A program made the translations under genes and the position numbers. A DNA stretch of 58,153 nt, taken from NCBI GenBank assembly GCA_963169565.1, contig CAUJDI010000028.1, forward strand, positions 1 to 58,153. Reading direction: 5' to 3'. The notes beneath the pieces were generated by a model. The model was not told where the DNA came from and made no database searches. It saw only the letters and a program-made list of their open reading frames with translations. The stretch is from Bacillota bacterium (GTDB lineage Bacteria > Bacillota > Clostridia > Christensenellales > Aristaeellaceae). Of this stretch, positions 17,593 to 24,649 are shown one piece after another (position 1 is the stretch's first letter; each line of letters starts with the position of its first letter).

Positions 17593-19026
17593 TCAACGTT
17601 TCACCAGCGCGCCGATATGATCCATGAATCTCCTGACATACTCCTTTGCCAGTTTTTCATCCTTTGCCTCGGCACACAGGCGGACCAGCGGCTCGGTGCC
17701 CGAGAACCGGCAGACGGCGAAGCTGCCTTCCGTAAAATAGACCTTGCACCCATCCAGATAGGCAACGCGGTCGATCGGCGTTCCAAAATCCGGCAGGTTC
17801 CTCCGTTCCATCAAGTCACGGTATACGGTGTCTTTTCCCCCGGCCGGGAGGGGCAGGCTCTCTTCAGCCATCGCATGGCTGCCAAGCCTGGCGTACAGGC
17901 TGTCCATGATCTGGGATGGGCTCTTGTTCAGCGCGCAGATCGCCTCGACAAACAATGCCGCCGCATAGACCGAATCCTTGCCGGGAATGTGTCCGCGGAC
18001 CGTCAGCCCGCCTGAGGACTCGCCCCCCAGAACCGCGTCCACCTCATCAAGTTTGCCGGATATATGCTTGAAACCGACCGGCACTTCGTAGCACTTCTCC
18101 CCGAAGGACTCCGCCAGCCTGTCCAGCATGTGCGTGGTGGACATGTTGCGCACCACCGGCCCGGACCAGCCCTTGTACTCGTGGAGATAGTAATACAGGA
18201 GCACGAGGATCTCATTGGCGGTCATGTAGCGGCCGTTGCTGTCGATGATCCCAAGACGGTCGCCGTCGCCGTCAAAGGCGATGCCGAGGTCATACCCCTG
18301 CTTCGTCACCTTCTGGCGCAGTTCAAACAGGCTCATCTCGCTCGGCGCCGGCAGATGCCCGCCGAAGTATGCGTCCCGCTCAAAGTGGATGTGGTCCACC
18401 GTGCAGCGTGCGCTGTACAGCAGGACCATCAGCGGATAAGCGCCGGAACCGTACATTGGGTCAAACAGGATCCGGAGGCCGCGTTCACGGATCACGTCCA
18501 TGCGGATCCTGGACTGGATGTCGTCGATGAAATCATTGAAGGGGTTCTTCAGATAGGTTACAAGCCCCTTTTCCTCAGCGAGGGAAAACGGGATGGATCC
18601 GGGCTCCCTTCCTTCCTTCACCGCCCTTTCGACGTGCTCCTCCAGACGCTTTGTGGTCTCTTCCGGGGCGTCGCGTCCACCCTGAACGATCAGCTTGATG
18701 CCGTTATATGCGGGCGGATTGTGGCTGGCGGTCACCTGGACGCCATAGAACAATCCTTTTGTCTTGACAGTATGCATGACCAGCGGGGTGGGGGCCGTGC
18801 GTTTCATAAACCATACACTGATCCCCTGAGAGCAAAGCGTCTCCGCGATCCAGCGGGCAGCGTCAAAGGACAGGAAACGCCGGTCAAAGCCCACCATGAC
18901 CGGTTTGTCCTGCTGATTTTCTTCAAGGATCATCTCCGCCAGGCCTTGGGCTGCCTTGCGGATGTTATCATAGATAAAGTCCTTGCCGATGATCCCCCGC
19001 CATCCGCCTGTGCCGAACCTGATCAT
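17593..19026 (-). CDS. phosphoglucomutase/phosphomannomutase family protein
   Basis: 477 aa. The four alpha-D-phosphohexomutase elements are in order: the phosphoserine loop TASHNPP, the metal loop AFDGDGDRLG, the sugar-binding GGESSGGL, and the phosphate-binding FSGTEPLVR. It moves a phosphate between C1 and C6 of a hexose; glucose and mannose forms are not separable by eye. It could feed glycogen, nucleotide sugars or envelope polymers. It is monocistronic, with its own promoter at 19063-19091 and GAGGTG before the ATG. Confidence 0.94.
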   Translation of the reverse strand: MIRFGTGGWRGIIGKDFIYDNIRKAAQGLAEMILEENQQDKPVMVGFDRRFLSFDAARWIAETLCSQGISVWFMKRTAPTPLVMHTVKTKGLFYGVQVTASHNPPAYNGIKLIVQGGRDAPEETTKRLEEHVERAVKEGREPGSIPFSLAEEKGLVTYLKNPFNDFIDDIQSRIRMDVIRERGLRILFDPMYGSGAYPLMVLLYSARCTVDHIHFERDAYFGGHLPAPSEMSLFELRQKVTKQGYDLGIAFDGDGDRLGIIDSNGRYMTANEILVLLYYYLHEYKGWSGPVVRNMSTTHMLDRLAESFGEKCYEVPVGFKHISGKLDEVDAVLGGESSGGLTVRGHIPGKDSVYAAALFVEAICALNKSPSQIMDSLYARLGSHAMAEESLPLPAGGKDTVYRDLMERRNLPDFGTPIDRVAYLDGCKVYFTEGSFAVCRFSGTEPLVRLCAEAKDEKLAKEYVRRFMDHIGALVKR

Positions 19027-19062
19027 ATCAACACCTCAATTCATATCCTGCGCGATGTGATG

Positions 19063-19091
19063 ATTATACTGCTGTTCAGCCAAAATGTCAG
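19063..19091 (-). promoter_or_regulatory. sigma-A promoter for the phosphohexomutase gene
   Basis: CTGACA (19091-19086), 17 bp, TATAAT (19068-19063) on the minus strand, giving a leader of about 30 nt. Confidence 0.75.
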
Positions 19092-19123
19092 GTACCGCAG
19101 GAATACATCCCCAGCCCCTGTCC

Positions 19124-19163
19124 GAAGAAAAGAATAACCCTGAGCCTATACGGACTGCAGGGT
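19124..19163 (-). terminator. terminator of the tRNA-Arg gene
   Basis: On the minus strand ACCCTG pairs with CAGGGT around an interrupted inner stem (19163-19137), followed by TATTCTTTTCTT. It lies immediately after the encoded CCA end. Confidence 0.65.
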
Positions 19164-19167
19164 CATC

Positions 19168-19244
19168 TGGCGCACCCGGCGGGATTCGAACCCACGGCCT
19201 TCAGAGTCGGAGTCTGACGCTCTATCCAGCTGAGCTACGGGAGC
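19168..19244 (-). tRNA. tRNA-Arg (anticodon CCG)
   Basis: A full cloverleaf can be folded on the minus strand. The anticodon stem TCAGA/TCTGA encloses loop CTCCGAC, giving anticodon CCG for the Arg codon CGG. The T arm is GTGGG-TTCGAAT-CCCGC, the variable loop has 5 nt, the discriminator is G, and CCA is encoded (19170-19168). The acceptor stem GCTCCCG/CGGGTGC has one T-T mismatch at position 3-70, which is unusual. It has its own promoter and terminator, so it is a single-gene unit. Confidence 0.95.
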
Positions 19245-19250
19245 GTGATG

Positions 19251-19275
19251 CCTTGAAAATCAAGCGTTTTCAAGG
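19251..19275 (-). repeat. perfect 9-bp inverted repeat in the pre-tRNA leader
   Basis: CCTTGAAAA and TTTTCAAGG with a 7-nt loop lie between the tRNA promoter and the tRNA. The predicted transcription start (about 19276) falls at the edge of the repeat, and its other end is 6 nt from the mature tRNA 5' end. Confidence 0.6.
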
Positions 19276-19282
19276 CGGTTGA

Positions 19283-19311
19283 AGTGTAGCACAATCAAAG
19301 GAACATGTCAA
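19283..19311 (-). promoter_or_regulatory. consensus promoter of the tRNA-Arg gene
   Basis: TTGACA (19311-19306), 17 bp, TACACT (19288-19283) on the minus strand. Confidence 0.8.
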
Positions 19312-19419
19312 TTTACAGGATATGCAGAGTTTTCCAACTTTTACCACAGACAGATGAATCGGCTGCCCACAGCCGCATGCCTTGTAGTATGATGGAAGCA
19401 CGGAAAGGGAGGTCAGGAA

Positions 19420-20463
19420 ATGAGCTGCATCGTCATCATCGGCGCCGGCATGATGGGTTCCGCCATGAGCATGCCGGCAAGGGACCGGGAGCATGAAGTC
19501 CGCATTGTGGGCACGCCGCTTGACAGGGATATCATCGTTCATGCGCAGGAAACCGGGCGCCATTTGAGCATGAATCGGGCTCTGCCGGAAGGTGTCCTGT
19601 TCTGTCAGTTCAGCGAGGCGGAATCGGCGCTTGCGGGCGTTGACCTGGTCATATGCGGAGTGAGCAGCTTTGGCGTCGACTGGTTCGCGCGGGAAGCCGT
19701 GCCGCTGATTCCGGACGGCGTCCCGGTGCTGATGGTGACCAAGGGCCTTTTGAACCATCCGGACGGCAGCCTGGAAGCATTCCCCCATTATCTCGCACGG
19801 ATGACGGGCAGGAGTCATTCCTTCTGCGCGGTCGGCGGCCCGTGTACAAGCTATGAGCTGGCAGACCGGCAGCATTCCTCCGTGGTCTTCTGCGGGGAGG
19901 ATGAGCGGGCGCTCCGTCTGTTCCGGGATGCGCTCAGGACGGATTATTACCACGTCAGCCTCTCGGATGACGTCACAGGAGTGGAGTGCGTGGCGGCGAT
20001 GAAGAACGCCTACGCGCTGGCGGTCAGCCTGGCCGTGGGCCTGCACGAAAAGGAACACGGCCGGGATGCGGCGCAGGCCTACAATCCGCAAGCCGCGCTG
20101 TTCGGGCAGAGCGTGCGGGAGATCCGGAGGATGCTGAAGCTTGTAGGCGGGAGGGATGAAAACATCGTGTACGGCGCGGGCGATCTCTACGTCACAGTGT
20201 TCGGCGGGCGCACGCGCAGGCTGGGCACCCTGCTGGGCCGGGGGCTGAGCATTTCTGAGGCCCTGGGACAGCTTGAAGGCATCACGCTGGAGTCCGCCGT
20301 CATAGCGGGCCGTACGGTGAGCGCCCTGAAAGCACTTGCAAAGCGGGGAAGAACGGTCACAGGTGAGTTCCCCCTGCTGATGCACGTCGGGGATCTGCTT
20401 GAAGGGAACCGCACAGAGGGCATTCCCTGGTCGGCATTTGAAACGGTTGAAAGGCCGGAATAG
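19420..20463 (+). CDS. GpsA-like NAD(P)H-dependent glycerol-3-phosphate dehydrogenase family protein
   Basis: 347 aa. The N-terminal Rossmann motif is IIGAGMMGSAMS. The C-terminal part carries the catalytic-type Lys in AAMKNAYALA and a GAGDLYVTVFGGRTRR segment equivalent to the GLGDLxxTCxSxxSRN region of GpsA. Family enzymes interconvert dihydroxyacetone phosphate and glycerol-3-phosphate for phospholipid synthesis. Several motifs are diverged: GAGSWGTA is GAGMMGSA here, and SGPS is GGPC. It may therefore be a paralogue with another substrate. The start has GGGAGG upstream. It stands alone on the plus strand. Confidence 0.85.
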   Translation: MSCIVIIGAGMMGSAMSMPARDREHEVRIVGTPLDRDIIVHAQETGRHLSMNRALPEGVLFCQFSEAESALAGVDLVICGVSSFGVDWFAREAVPLIPDGVPVLMVTKGLLNHPDGSLEAFPHYLARMTGRSHSFCAVGGPCTSYELADRQHSSVVFCGEDERALRLFRDALRTDYYHVSLSDDVTGVECVAAMKNAYALAVSLAVGLHEKEHGRDAAQAYNPQAALFGQSVREIRRMLKLVGGRDENIVYGAGDLYVTVFGGRTRRLGTLLGRGLSISEALGQLEGITLESAVIAGRTVSALKALAKRGRTVTGEFPLLMHVGDLLEGNRTEGIPWSAFETVERPE

Positions 20464-20560
20464 GCGGTTCCCGGGCATCCCGGCATCCCCGGACCGCGCG
20501 CGGGACGGGCTTTGCCCGGATTATTTCGGTTTTTTATAGCACCGTACGGCGATTCTGTGG

Positions 20561-20597
20561 TAGAATATATGCGTACATCATTCGGTTCCATATTATA
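20561..20597 (+). promoter_or_regulatory. two possible -10 boxes before the secreted-protein gene
   Basis: TAGAAT at 20561-20566 and TATAAT near 20592-20597 stand in the AT-rich stretch upstream of the gene. Neither has a convincing -35 element, so which one is used is unclear. Confidence 0.3.
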
Positions 20598-20612
20598 ATT
20601 GAGGAGGAAAAG

Positions 20613-22145
20613 ATGAGAAAGACCAGAATGCGCGCCGTAGCGCTTTTCGCATCCCTATTGCTTGTGCTGGGAATGATCCCGGCAGTCGCCGAGACCCAGA
20701 CCCAGGTCCCCGGATTGGAAGCCCTGCTGGCAAACAGCGGGAACCAGCGCGTTGAGGTAAAGGTGCAGATCAATCCGCAGGCCGCCGCCATCCTCTCGAT
20801 GATGACGGGTGAAATGCCTGAGGAGGGAGCTACTTCCGTCATCTCGACCGTCATCAGCGCCATCAACAAGCTCAAAGTCTCAGTCTTGGCCGGCAAGAGC
20901 GGCGTTTCCGCCGTGATCGGGACGGATGCGGCCTCCCTGATGGATTTCCAGGCATCGGCTGATCCGGAGACCTTTGAAACCCACATCACCAGCAGCATGC
21001 TGCCCGGGCTGGCATTGAGTGTCGACCCTGCAATGATCAAAAAAGTGATGGGCCAGATGTCCCAGGGCCAGTCGGATCCCAACGAAGCCCTGAAGATCTT
21101 CCAGCTCCACGCTGAAGCCCTGGGGGGGATCCTCAAGGAGGCCGCCGCCGCATTCAAAGCGGAGGAAGGCAGTTTTGTCATCGAAGGTTACGGCACTTTT
21201 ACCAAACGCACACAGGTGACCCTGACGACCAGCTTCCTTGCCGGGGTGCTTGAGAAGCTGGCTGCCCTTTACAAGAAGGGCGAAGTCCCGCACAAGGAGT
21301 ACATGGAGAAACTCACCGCCTCCGTCGGCCAGGTGGCGGGCGATAAGCTGCCTGAAGGCAGTTTCGACCTGGGCATGCTGCTGGACGCTGCGGCGGCCAA
21401 GGCAAAAGCCGAACCGGACAAAACGATCCTGACCGGCTGGGTATATGAAGGTGAGAAAGCGCTCTACATCGACGCGGCAACGCCTGAAGACATCTCACAG
21501 CCCGCAAAGATCGACGTTCTCTTCACCGGGGAAGGCGGCAACACCACCCTCAGCGTCAAGCTGATTGGCAAAGCCTCCACCTTCACGGCTGGCGAGACTG
21601 AAAAGTCCGCGGCGCTTGACTGGGCAGCGATCGAAAAAGATATCCTCAGCGGACAGAACTTCATGGATACCATGATGAAACTGAACGTCAAGACGACATC
21701 TGAACTGCCCAGCATGACCACACAGGTGACCCTTGACCTGAACATGGGCGGAATGAATATTGGTCTGAAACTCAACGGCAGCAGCCGCCTGGACACGATG
21801 GAGAGCAATTTCTCCGTCAGCCTGTCGATGAATTCTCCCGAACCCCTGCTGACCTTCTCGGTCTCCTCCAAGAAAACCGATGAGCAGCCGGCGGCCCCGC
21901 AGCTTGAGGGCACAACGGCCATGGTCATCAAAGAGACTGGCCTGAGCGAGGAAGACAAGGCCATGCTGCAAGCGAGCCTTCAGAAAGCCATCCCTGCACT
22001 GCTGGAGAAACTGACCGCCGCGATGCCTGAAGAAGGCCCCGTATTGATGCAGATGCTCCAGACAATGCTGGTCCCGCAGCAGCCGATTCCCACCGAGGGG
22101 ACAACGCCTGAAGCGGTCGTTGAGCCGACTCCCGTCAATCCCTGA
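20613..22145 (+). CDS. large secreted protein of unknown function
   Basis: 510 aa, not recognised. There is a clear Sec signal peptide (MRKTRMR, hydrophobic core, cleavage after AVA near residue 26) and no lipobox Cys. The mature part alternates beta-rich stretches with repeated Thr/Ser (VTLDLNMGGMNIGLKLNGS) and helical segments, and ends in a Pro/Thr-rich tail. It resembles DUF-type secreted proteins that act as substrate or lipid carriers, but I cannot assign one. GAGGAGG lies before the ATG and a strong terminator follows, so it is monocistronic. Confidence 0.85.
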   Translation: MRKTRMRAVALFASLLLVLGMIPAVAETQTQVPGLEALLANSGNQRVEVKVQINPQAAAILSMMTGEMPEEGATSVISTVISAINKLKVSVLAGKSGVSAVIGTDAASLMDFQASADPETFETHITSSMLPGLALSVDPAMIKKVMGQMSQGQSDPNEALKIFQLHAEALGGILKEAAAAFKAEEGSFVIEGYGTFTKRTQVTLTTSFLAGVLEKLAALYKKGEVPHKEYMEKLTASVGQVAGDKLPEGSFDLGMLLDAAAAKAKAEPDKTILTGWVYEGEKALYIDAATPEDISQPAKIDVLFTGEGGNTTLSVKLIGKASTFTAGETEKSAALDWAAIEKDILSGQNFMDTMMKLNVKTTSELPSMTTQVTLDLNMGGMNIGLKLNGSSRLDTMESNFSVSLSMNSPEPLLTFSVSSKKTDEQPAAPQLEGTTAMVIKETGLSEEDKAMLQASLQKAIPALLEKLTAAMPEEGPVLMQMLQTMLVPQQPIPTEGTTPEAVVEPTPVNP

Positions 22146-22167
22146 TCTGCGAAACACTCATTTCCGC

Positions 22168-22197
22168 AGCGGAGCCGGCCGGCTCCGCTTTCTTTTC
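22168..22197 (+). terminator. intrinsic terminator
   Basis: AGCGGAGCC-GGCC-GGCTCCGCT is a perfect 9-bp stem (22168-22189) followed by TTCTTTTCT on the plus strand. Confidence 0.85.
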
Positions 22198-22229
22198 TAC
22201 CCTGAACCGCGTCCACCCGCCCGCATCAC

Positions 22230-22259
22230 TTGCGGCGGGCGGAGCAACACAGGTATACT
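22230..22259 (+). promoter_or_regulatory. promoter of the Nudix gene group
   Basis: TTGCGG (22230-22235), 18 bp, TATACT (22254-22259). The leader is only about 15-20 nt. Confidence 0.5.
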
Positions 22260-22281
22260 GAGGCAGGAAGGTGGGAAGCAG

Positions 22282-22899
22282 ATGGGCAACGAGCTGAAGG
22301 AAACGTTCGTCTCCGGCGAGACGCTATATAATGGCAGGATCATCACAGTCGAAAAGTGGCAGGTCCTGCTTCCAGACGGAAGGGAAGCAGAGCGTGAGAT
22401 CGTGCTGCACAAGGGCGCCGCGGCAGTGGTGCCGGTGGACGCCAGAGGGTACGTGACCCTGGTGCGCCAGCACCGCGTGGCCATCGGGCGCTTTACCCTA
22501 GAGATCCCGGCCGGCAAACTGGATGACGCGAACGAGGACCCCTTTGATTGCGCAAGGCGTGAACTGGAGGAAGAAACGGGGCTGATCGCCAGAAAATGGC
22601 AGAAGATGGCCCACGTGGTCACAACACCCGGCTTCTGCACGGAACGCATCGCGCTCTACCTGGCCACCGAACTGACCCAGGCCGCCGCCCACACCGATCC
22701 TGACGAATTTCTGCACGTCGTCCGTCTGCCGCTGTCGGAGGCTGCATCCATGGTCATGCGCGGAGAGATCGAGGACGCGAAGACCTGCCTGGGCCTTCTC
22801 ATGGCGCAAAGGGAACTCAGCGAACGGGTATTCCCGCAGGGGGAAGGCATGCTGAAGCCCTCGATGCGCCCCGCCCCGTACCCGCAGGCCAGCTGCTGA
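22282..22899 (+). CDS. Nudix hydrolase, ADP-ribose pyrophosphatase-like
   Basis: 205 aa. The Nudix box is GKLDDANEDPFDCARRELEE with EETG following; it has one extra residue before the first Glu, as in many ADP-ribose pyrophosphatases. The N-terminal domain (ETLYNGRIITVEKWQV) and VVPVDARGYVTLVRQHR are typical of that subfamily. It hydrolyses ADP-ribose to AMP and ribose-5-phosphate. The ATG at 22282 follows AGGAAGGTGGG; a longer reading would start inside the previous terminator. A small membrane protein and an acetyltransferase follow. Confidence 0.92.
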   Translation: MGNELKETFVSGETLYNGRIITVEKWQVLLPDGREAEREIVLHKGAAAVVPVDARGYVTLVRQHRVAIGRFTLEIPAGKLDDANEDPFDCARRELEEETGLIARKWQKMAHVVTTPGFCTERIALYLATELTQAAAHTDPDEFLHVVRLPLSEAASMVMRGEIEDAKTCLGLLMAQRELSERVFPQGEGMLKPSMRPAPYPQASC

Positions 22900-22993
22900 T
22901 CAAAATCAATATCCCGGGCGGGTGCGGCGCTGTCAGCAAAAGATTTGTCAGTCAGTCTATGAAACTCAGGATATGAAGCAAAGGAGGGCATCC

Positions 22994-23167
22994 GTGGCGC
23001 AGAAAACCGGACGTTGGGCGATGGCAGCCCTGGTCATCCTGTTCCTGTTCCTGCTGGCCTTCGGGATCCTGACGGCCATCTACGGCGCGGAGAAGCACCG
23101 CCGTGATCCCGGATTGGCGCAGCCCGCCCAGGCATTGACAGTCCTCCCAATCCGGAGAAGTGAATGA
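22994..23167 (+). CDS. small single-span membrane protein
   Basis: 57 aa from a GTG at 22994, with AAAGGAGGG ending 5 nt upstream. It has a basic start, one strong transmembrane helix (about residues 8-32, rich in Leu and Phe) and a short charged tail. The family is unknown. It overlaps the next gene by ATGA (23164-23167), which supports it being translated. An in-frame ATG at 22973 lies before the ribosome site and was not chosen. Confidence 0.6.
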   Translation: MAQKTGRWAMAALVILFLFLLAFGILTAIYGAEKHRRDPGLAQPAQALTVLPIRRSE

Positions 23168-23793
23168 AGGCGATATCAAAAGCGCCGTGGTATATCAATT
23201 GGCTCCGACGCCCAGGTATTCTTCGATGCGGATGCAGCATCATGACCCCAAGGCTCCTGCTGCGCAAGCCGATGCGCCGTGACGCCCGGCAGTTCCACGC
23301 CTGGGCCAGCGATCCGGAGGTTGCGCGCTACGTGTTCTGGGATCCTCACAAGACCCTTTCCCAGACCCGCTCCGTCCTTCGGGCCATGCTCTCCCAGAAC
23401 AGACTGCGCGGCCTTTCTTCCTTTGCCATCGTCAGGCAAAGGGACCTGCGGATGATCGGCACCATAGGTCTGGTATGGCGCGACTGGCAGAACAACTCCG
23501 CGGAAGCGGGATTTTCCCTGGCAAAGGACTGCTGGGGCCAGGGACTGATGACCGAGGCGCTCACCGCCTTCCTGCGCCTGATGTTTGAGGAATACGGCAT
23601 CAACCGCATCGAAGCCCAGCACGACGTGCGGAACCGCGCTTCCGGCAAGGTGATGGAAAAAGTGGGGATGCGGCTGGAGGGCGTCCTGCGCTCGCGCCTT
23701 TACTACAAAGGGGAACAGGCCGATGTCGCCCTGTACGCCGCGCTGAGGGATGAATGGCTGGACGCGCAACAGGGAAAAGACGCTCCGCGCTGA
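23164..23793 (+). CDS. GNAT acetyltransferase, RimJ/RimL type
   Basis: 209 aa. It has the RimJ/RimL pattern: TPRLLLRKPMRRDARQF, VFWDPHKT, SLAKDCWGQGLMTEALTAF (acetyl-CoA loop) and RNRASGKVMEKVGMR. Such enzymes acetylate protein N-termini or small molecules; the substrate is unknown. The ATG at 23164 overlaps the preceding stop and has GGAGA nearby, but family similarity only begins at the Met at 23242, so the shorter form (183 aa) is possible. Confidence 0.88.
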   Translation: MKAISKAPWYINWLRRPGILRCGCSIMTPRLLLRKPMRRDARQFHAWASDPEVARYVFWDPHKTLSQTRSVLRAMLSQNRLRGLSSFAIVRQRDLRMIGTIGLVWRDWQNNSAEAGFSLAKDCWGQGLMTEALTAFLRLMFEEYGINRIEAQHDVRNRASGKVMEKVGMRLEGVLRSRLYYKGEQADVALYAALRDEWLDAQQGKDAPR

Positions 23794-23875
23794 ACTGCTC
23801 CGCAAGTCCGCGGCCTGTGAAGCGACGCATCTGCGGGTAAACTGATTTCTTTCCCAGGCGTCATCGGCATCAGTA

Positions 23876-23901
23876 AGCCTGCTCCCGAACAGGAGCAGGC
23901 T
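23876..23901. terminator. hairpin between convergent genes, weak terminator
   Basis: AGCCTGCTCC and GGAGCAGGCT make a perfect 10-bp stem with a 6-nt loop. Only TTG follows on the plus strand and TAC on the minus, so T-tracts are poor. Its place between two converging genes suggests termination. Confidence 0.5.
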
Positions 23902-23967
23902 TTGATGAAAAACGGAAAACGGCGGGAATAAGCCGGTTTAGCAGGGATTCATGAGCCTTCCCCCATT

Positions 23968-24243
23968 TCAGCCGTTCCGTTCAGCCATGACCGTCTCATC
24001 TTCCTGCAGGACGCGGTACATTTCAGCCGCTGATTCCTTTCGCACCGTTTCCTGGATGCGGGTCACCTCGTAGCGCCCCACACGGCTGCCGAAGCGGATC
24101 TCAAGCACGTCGCCTTCCCTGACCTCTGCTCCCGCTTTCGCGGCGCGGCCGTTGATGCTGGCGCGTCCGCCGTCACAGGCCTCCTTGGCAACGGTGCGGC
24201 GCTTGATGATGCGGGAAACCTTCAGAAACTTGTCCAGTCGCAT
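23968..24243 (-). CDS. rqcP: S4-domain RNA-binding protein RqcP (YabO family)
   Basis: 91 aa. The S4 fold starts MRLDKFLKVSRIIKRRTVAKEACDGG-type sequence and continues with INGRAAKAG and GDVLEIRFG. RqcP works with RqcH in ribosome-associated quality control, helping add alanine tails to stalled nascent chains on 50S subunits. Its position after mazG and hup is the classical one. In related genomes yabP, yabQ and divIC follow; here the cluster stops and a convergent gene begins. Confidence 0.93.
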   Translation of the reverse strand: MRLDKFLKVSRIIKRRTVAKEACDGGRASINGRAAKAGAEVREGDVLEIRFGSRVGRYEVTRIQETVRKESAAEMYRVLQEDETVMAERNG

Positions 24244-24281
24244 ATTGACCTTTCACCAATCAACATCCATCAGGGAACTAA

Positions 24282-24313
24282 TAAAAACTGCCGCGCCGTG
24301 GCGCAGCAGTTTT
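24282..24313 (-). terminator. terminator after hup
   Basis: On the minus strand AAAACTGC-T-GCGC / GCGC-G-GCAGTTTT forms a 12-bp stem with one G-U pair and a 4-nt loop, followed by TATT after the T-run. It lies between hup and rqcP, so rqcP depends on read-through. Confidence 0.8.
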
Positions 24314-24331
24314 GAGACTGAAGAATGATCG

Positions 24332-24604
24332 TCAGTTCAGCTGATCCTTGAACGCTTTGCTGGCCTTGAAGGCGGGGGCCTTGGAAGCCTTCACCTTGAT
24401 CTCCTCGCCGGTGCGCGGGTTGCGCGCGACACGGGCCGGGCGTTTCCTCGACTCGAAGGTGCCAAAGCCGATGAGTTGAACCTTCTCGCCCTTCTTGAGC
24501 GTCTTCTGGATGGTCGTGATGACGGCGTTGACCGCTTTGTCGGCGTCTACTTTCTTCAGTTCAGTTGCTTTTGCCACGGCGGCAATCAATTCTGTTTTAT
24601 TCAT
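24332..24604 (-). CDS. hup: HU family DNA-binding protein
   Basis: 90 aa, typical length. [18 protein letters not shown] opens the protein, [21 protein letters not shown] forms the beta arm that wraps into the DNA minor groove, and [16 protein letters not shown] closes it. It is a nucleoid-associated protein that bends DNA as a dimer. The ATG at 24604 has GGAGGG at a good spacing; the ATG at 24610 is too close to it. It has its own promoter inside the end of mazG. Confidence 0.98.
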   Translation of the reverse strand: MNKTELIAAVAKATELKKVDADKAVNAVITTIQKTLKKGEKVQLIGFGTFESRKRPARVARNPRTGEEIKVKASKAPAFKASKAFKDQLN

Positions 24605-24649
24605 GTGCATCCCTCCTCTTTGTCGGTTTTGGAAGTAAAATGACCGTGT

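Noticed and set aside
19340-19355. TTTACCACA as a possible DnaA box near 19.3 kb
   Set aside because: It has two mismatches, there is only a single copy, and no dnaA, dnaN or AT-rich unwinding region lies nearby.
20464-20540. GC-rich repeats and a TTTTTT after the GpsA-like gene as a terminator
   Set aside because: The CGGGC/GCCCG stem is short and separated from the T-run by about 14 nt, so I could not call a terminator with confidence.
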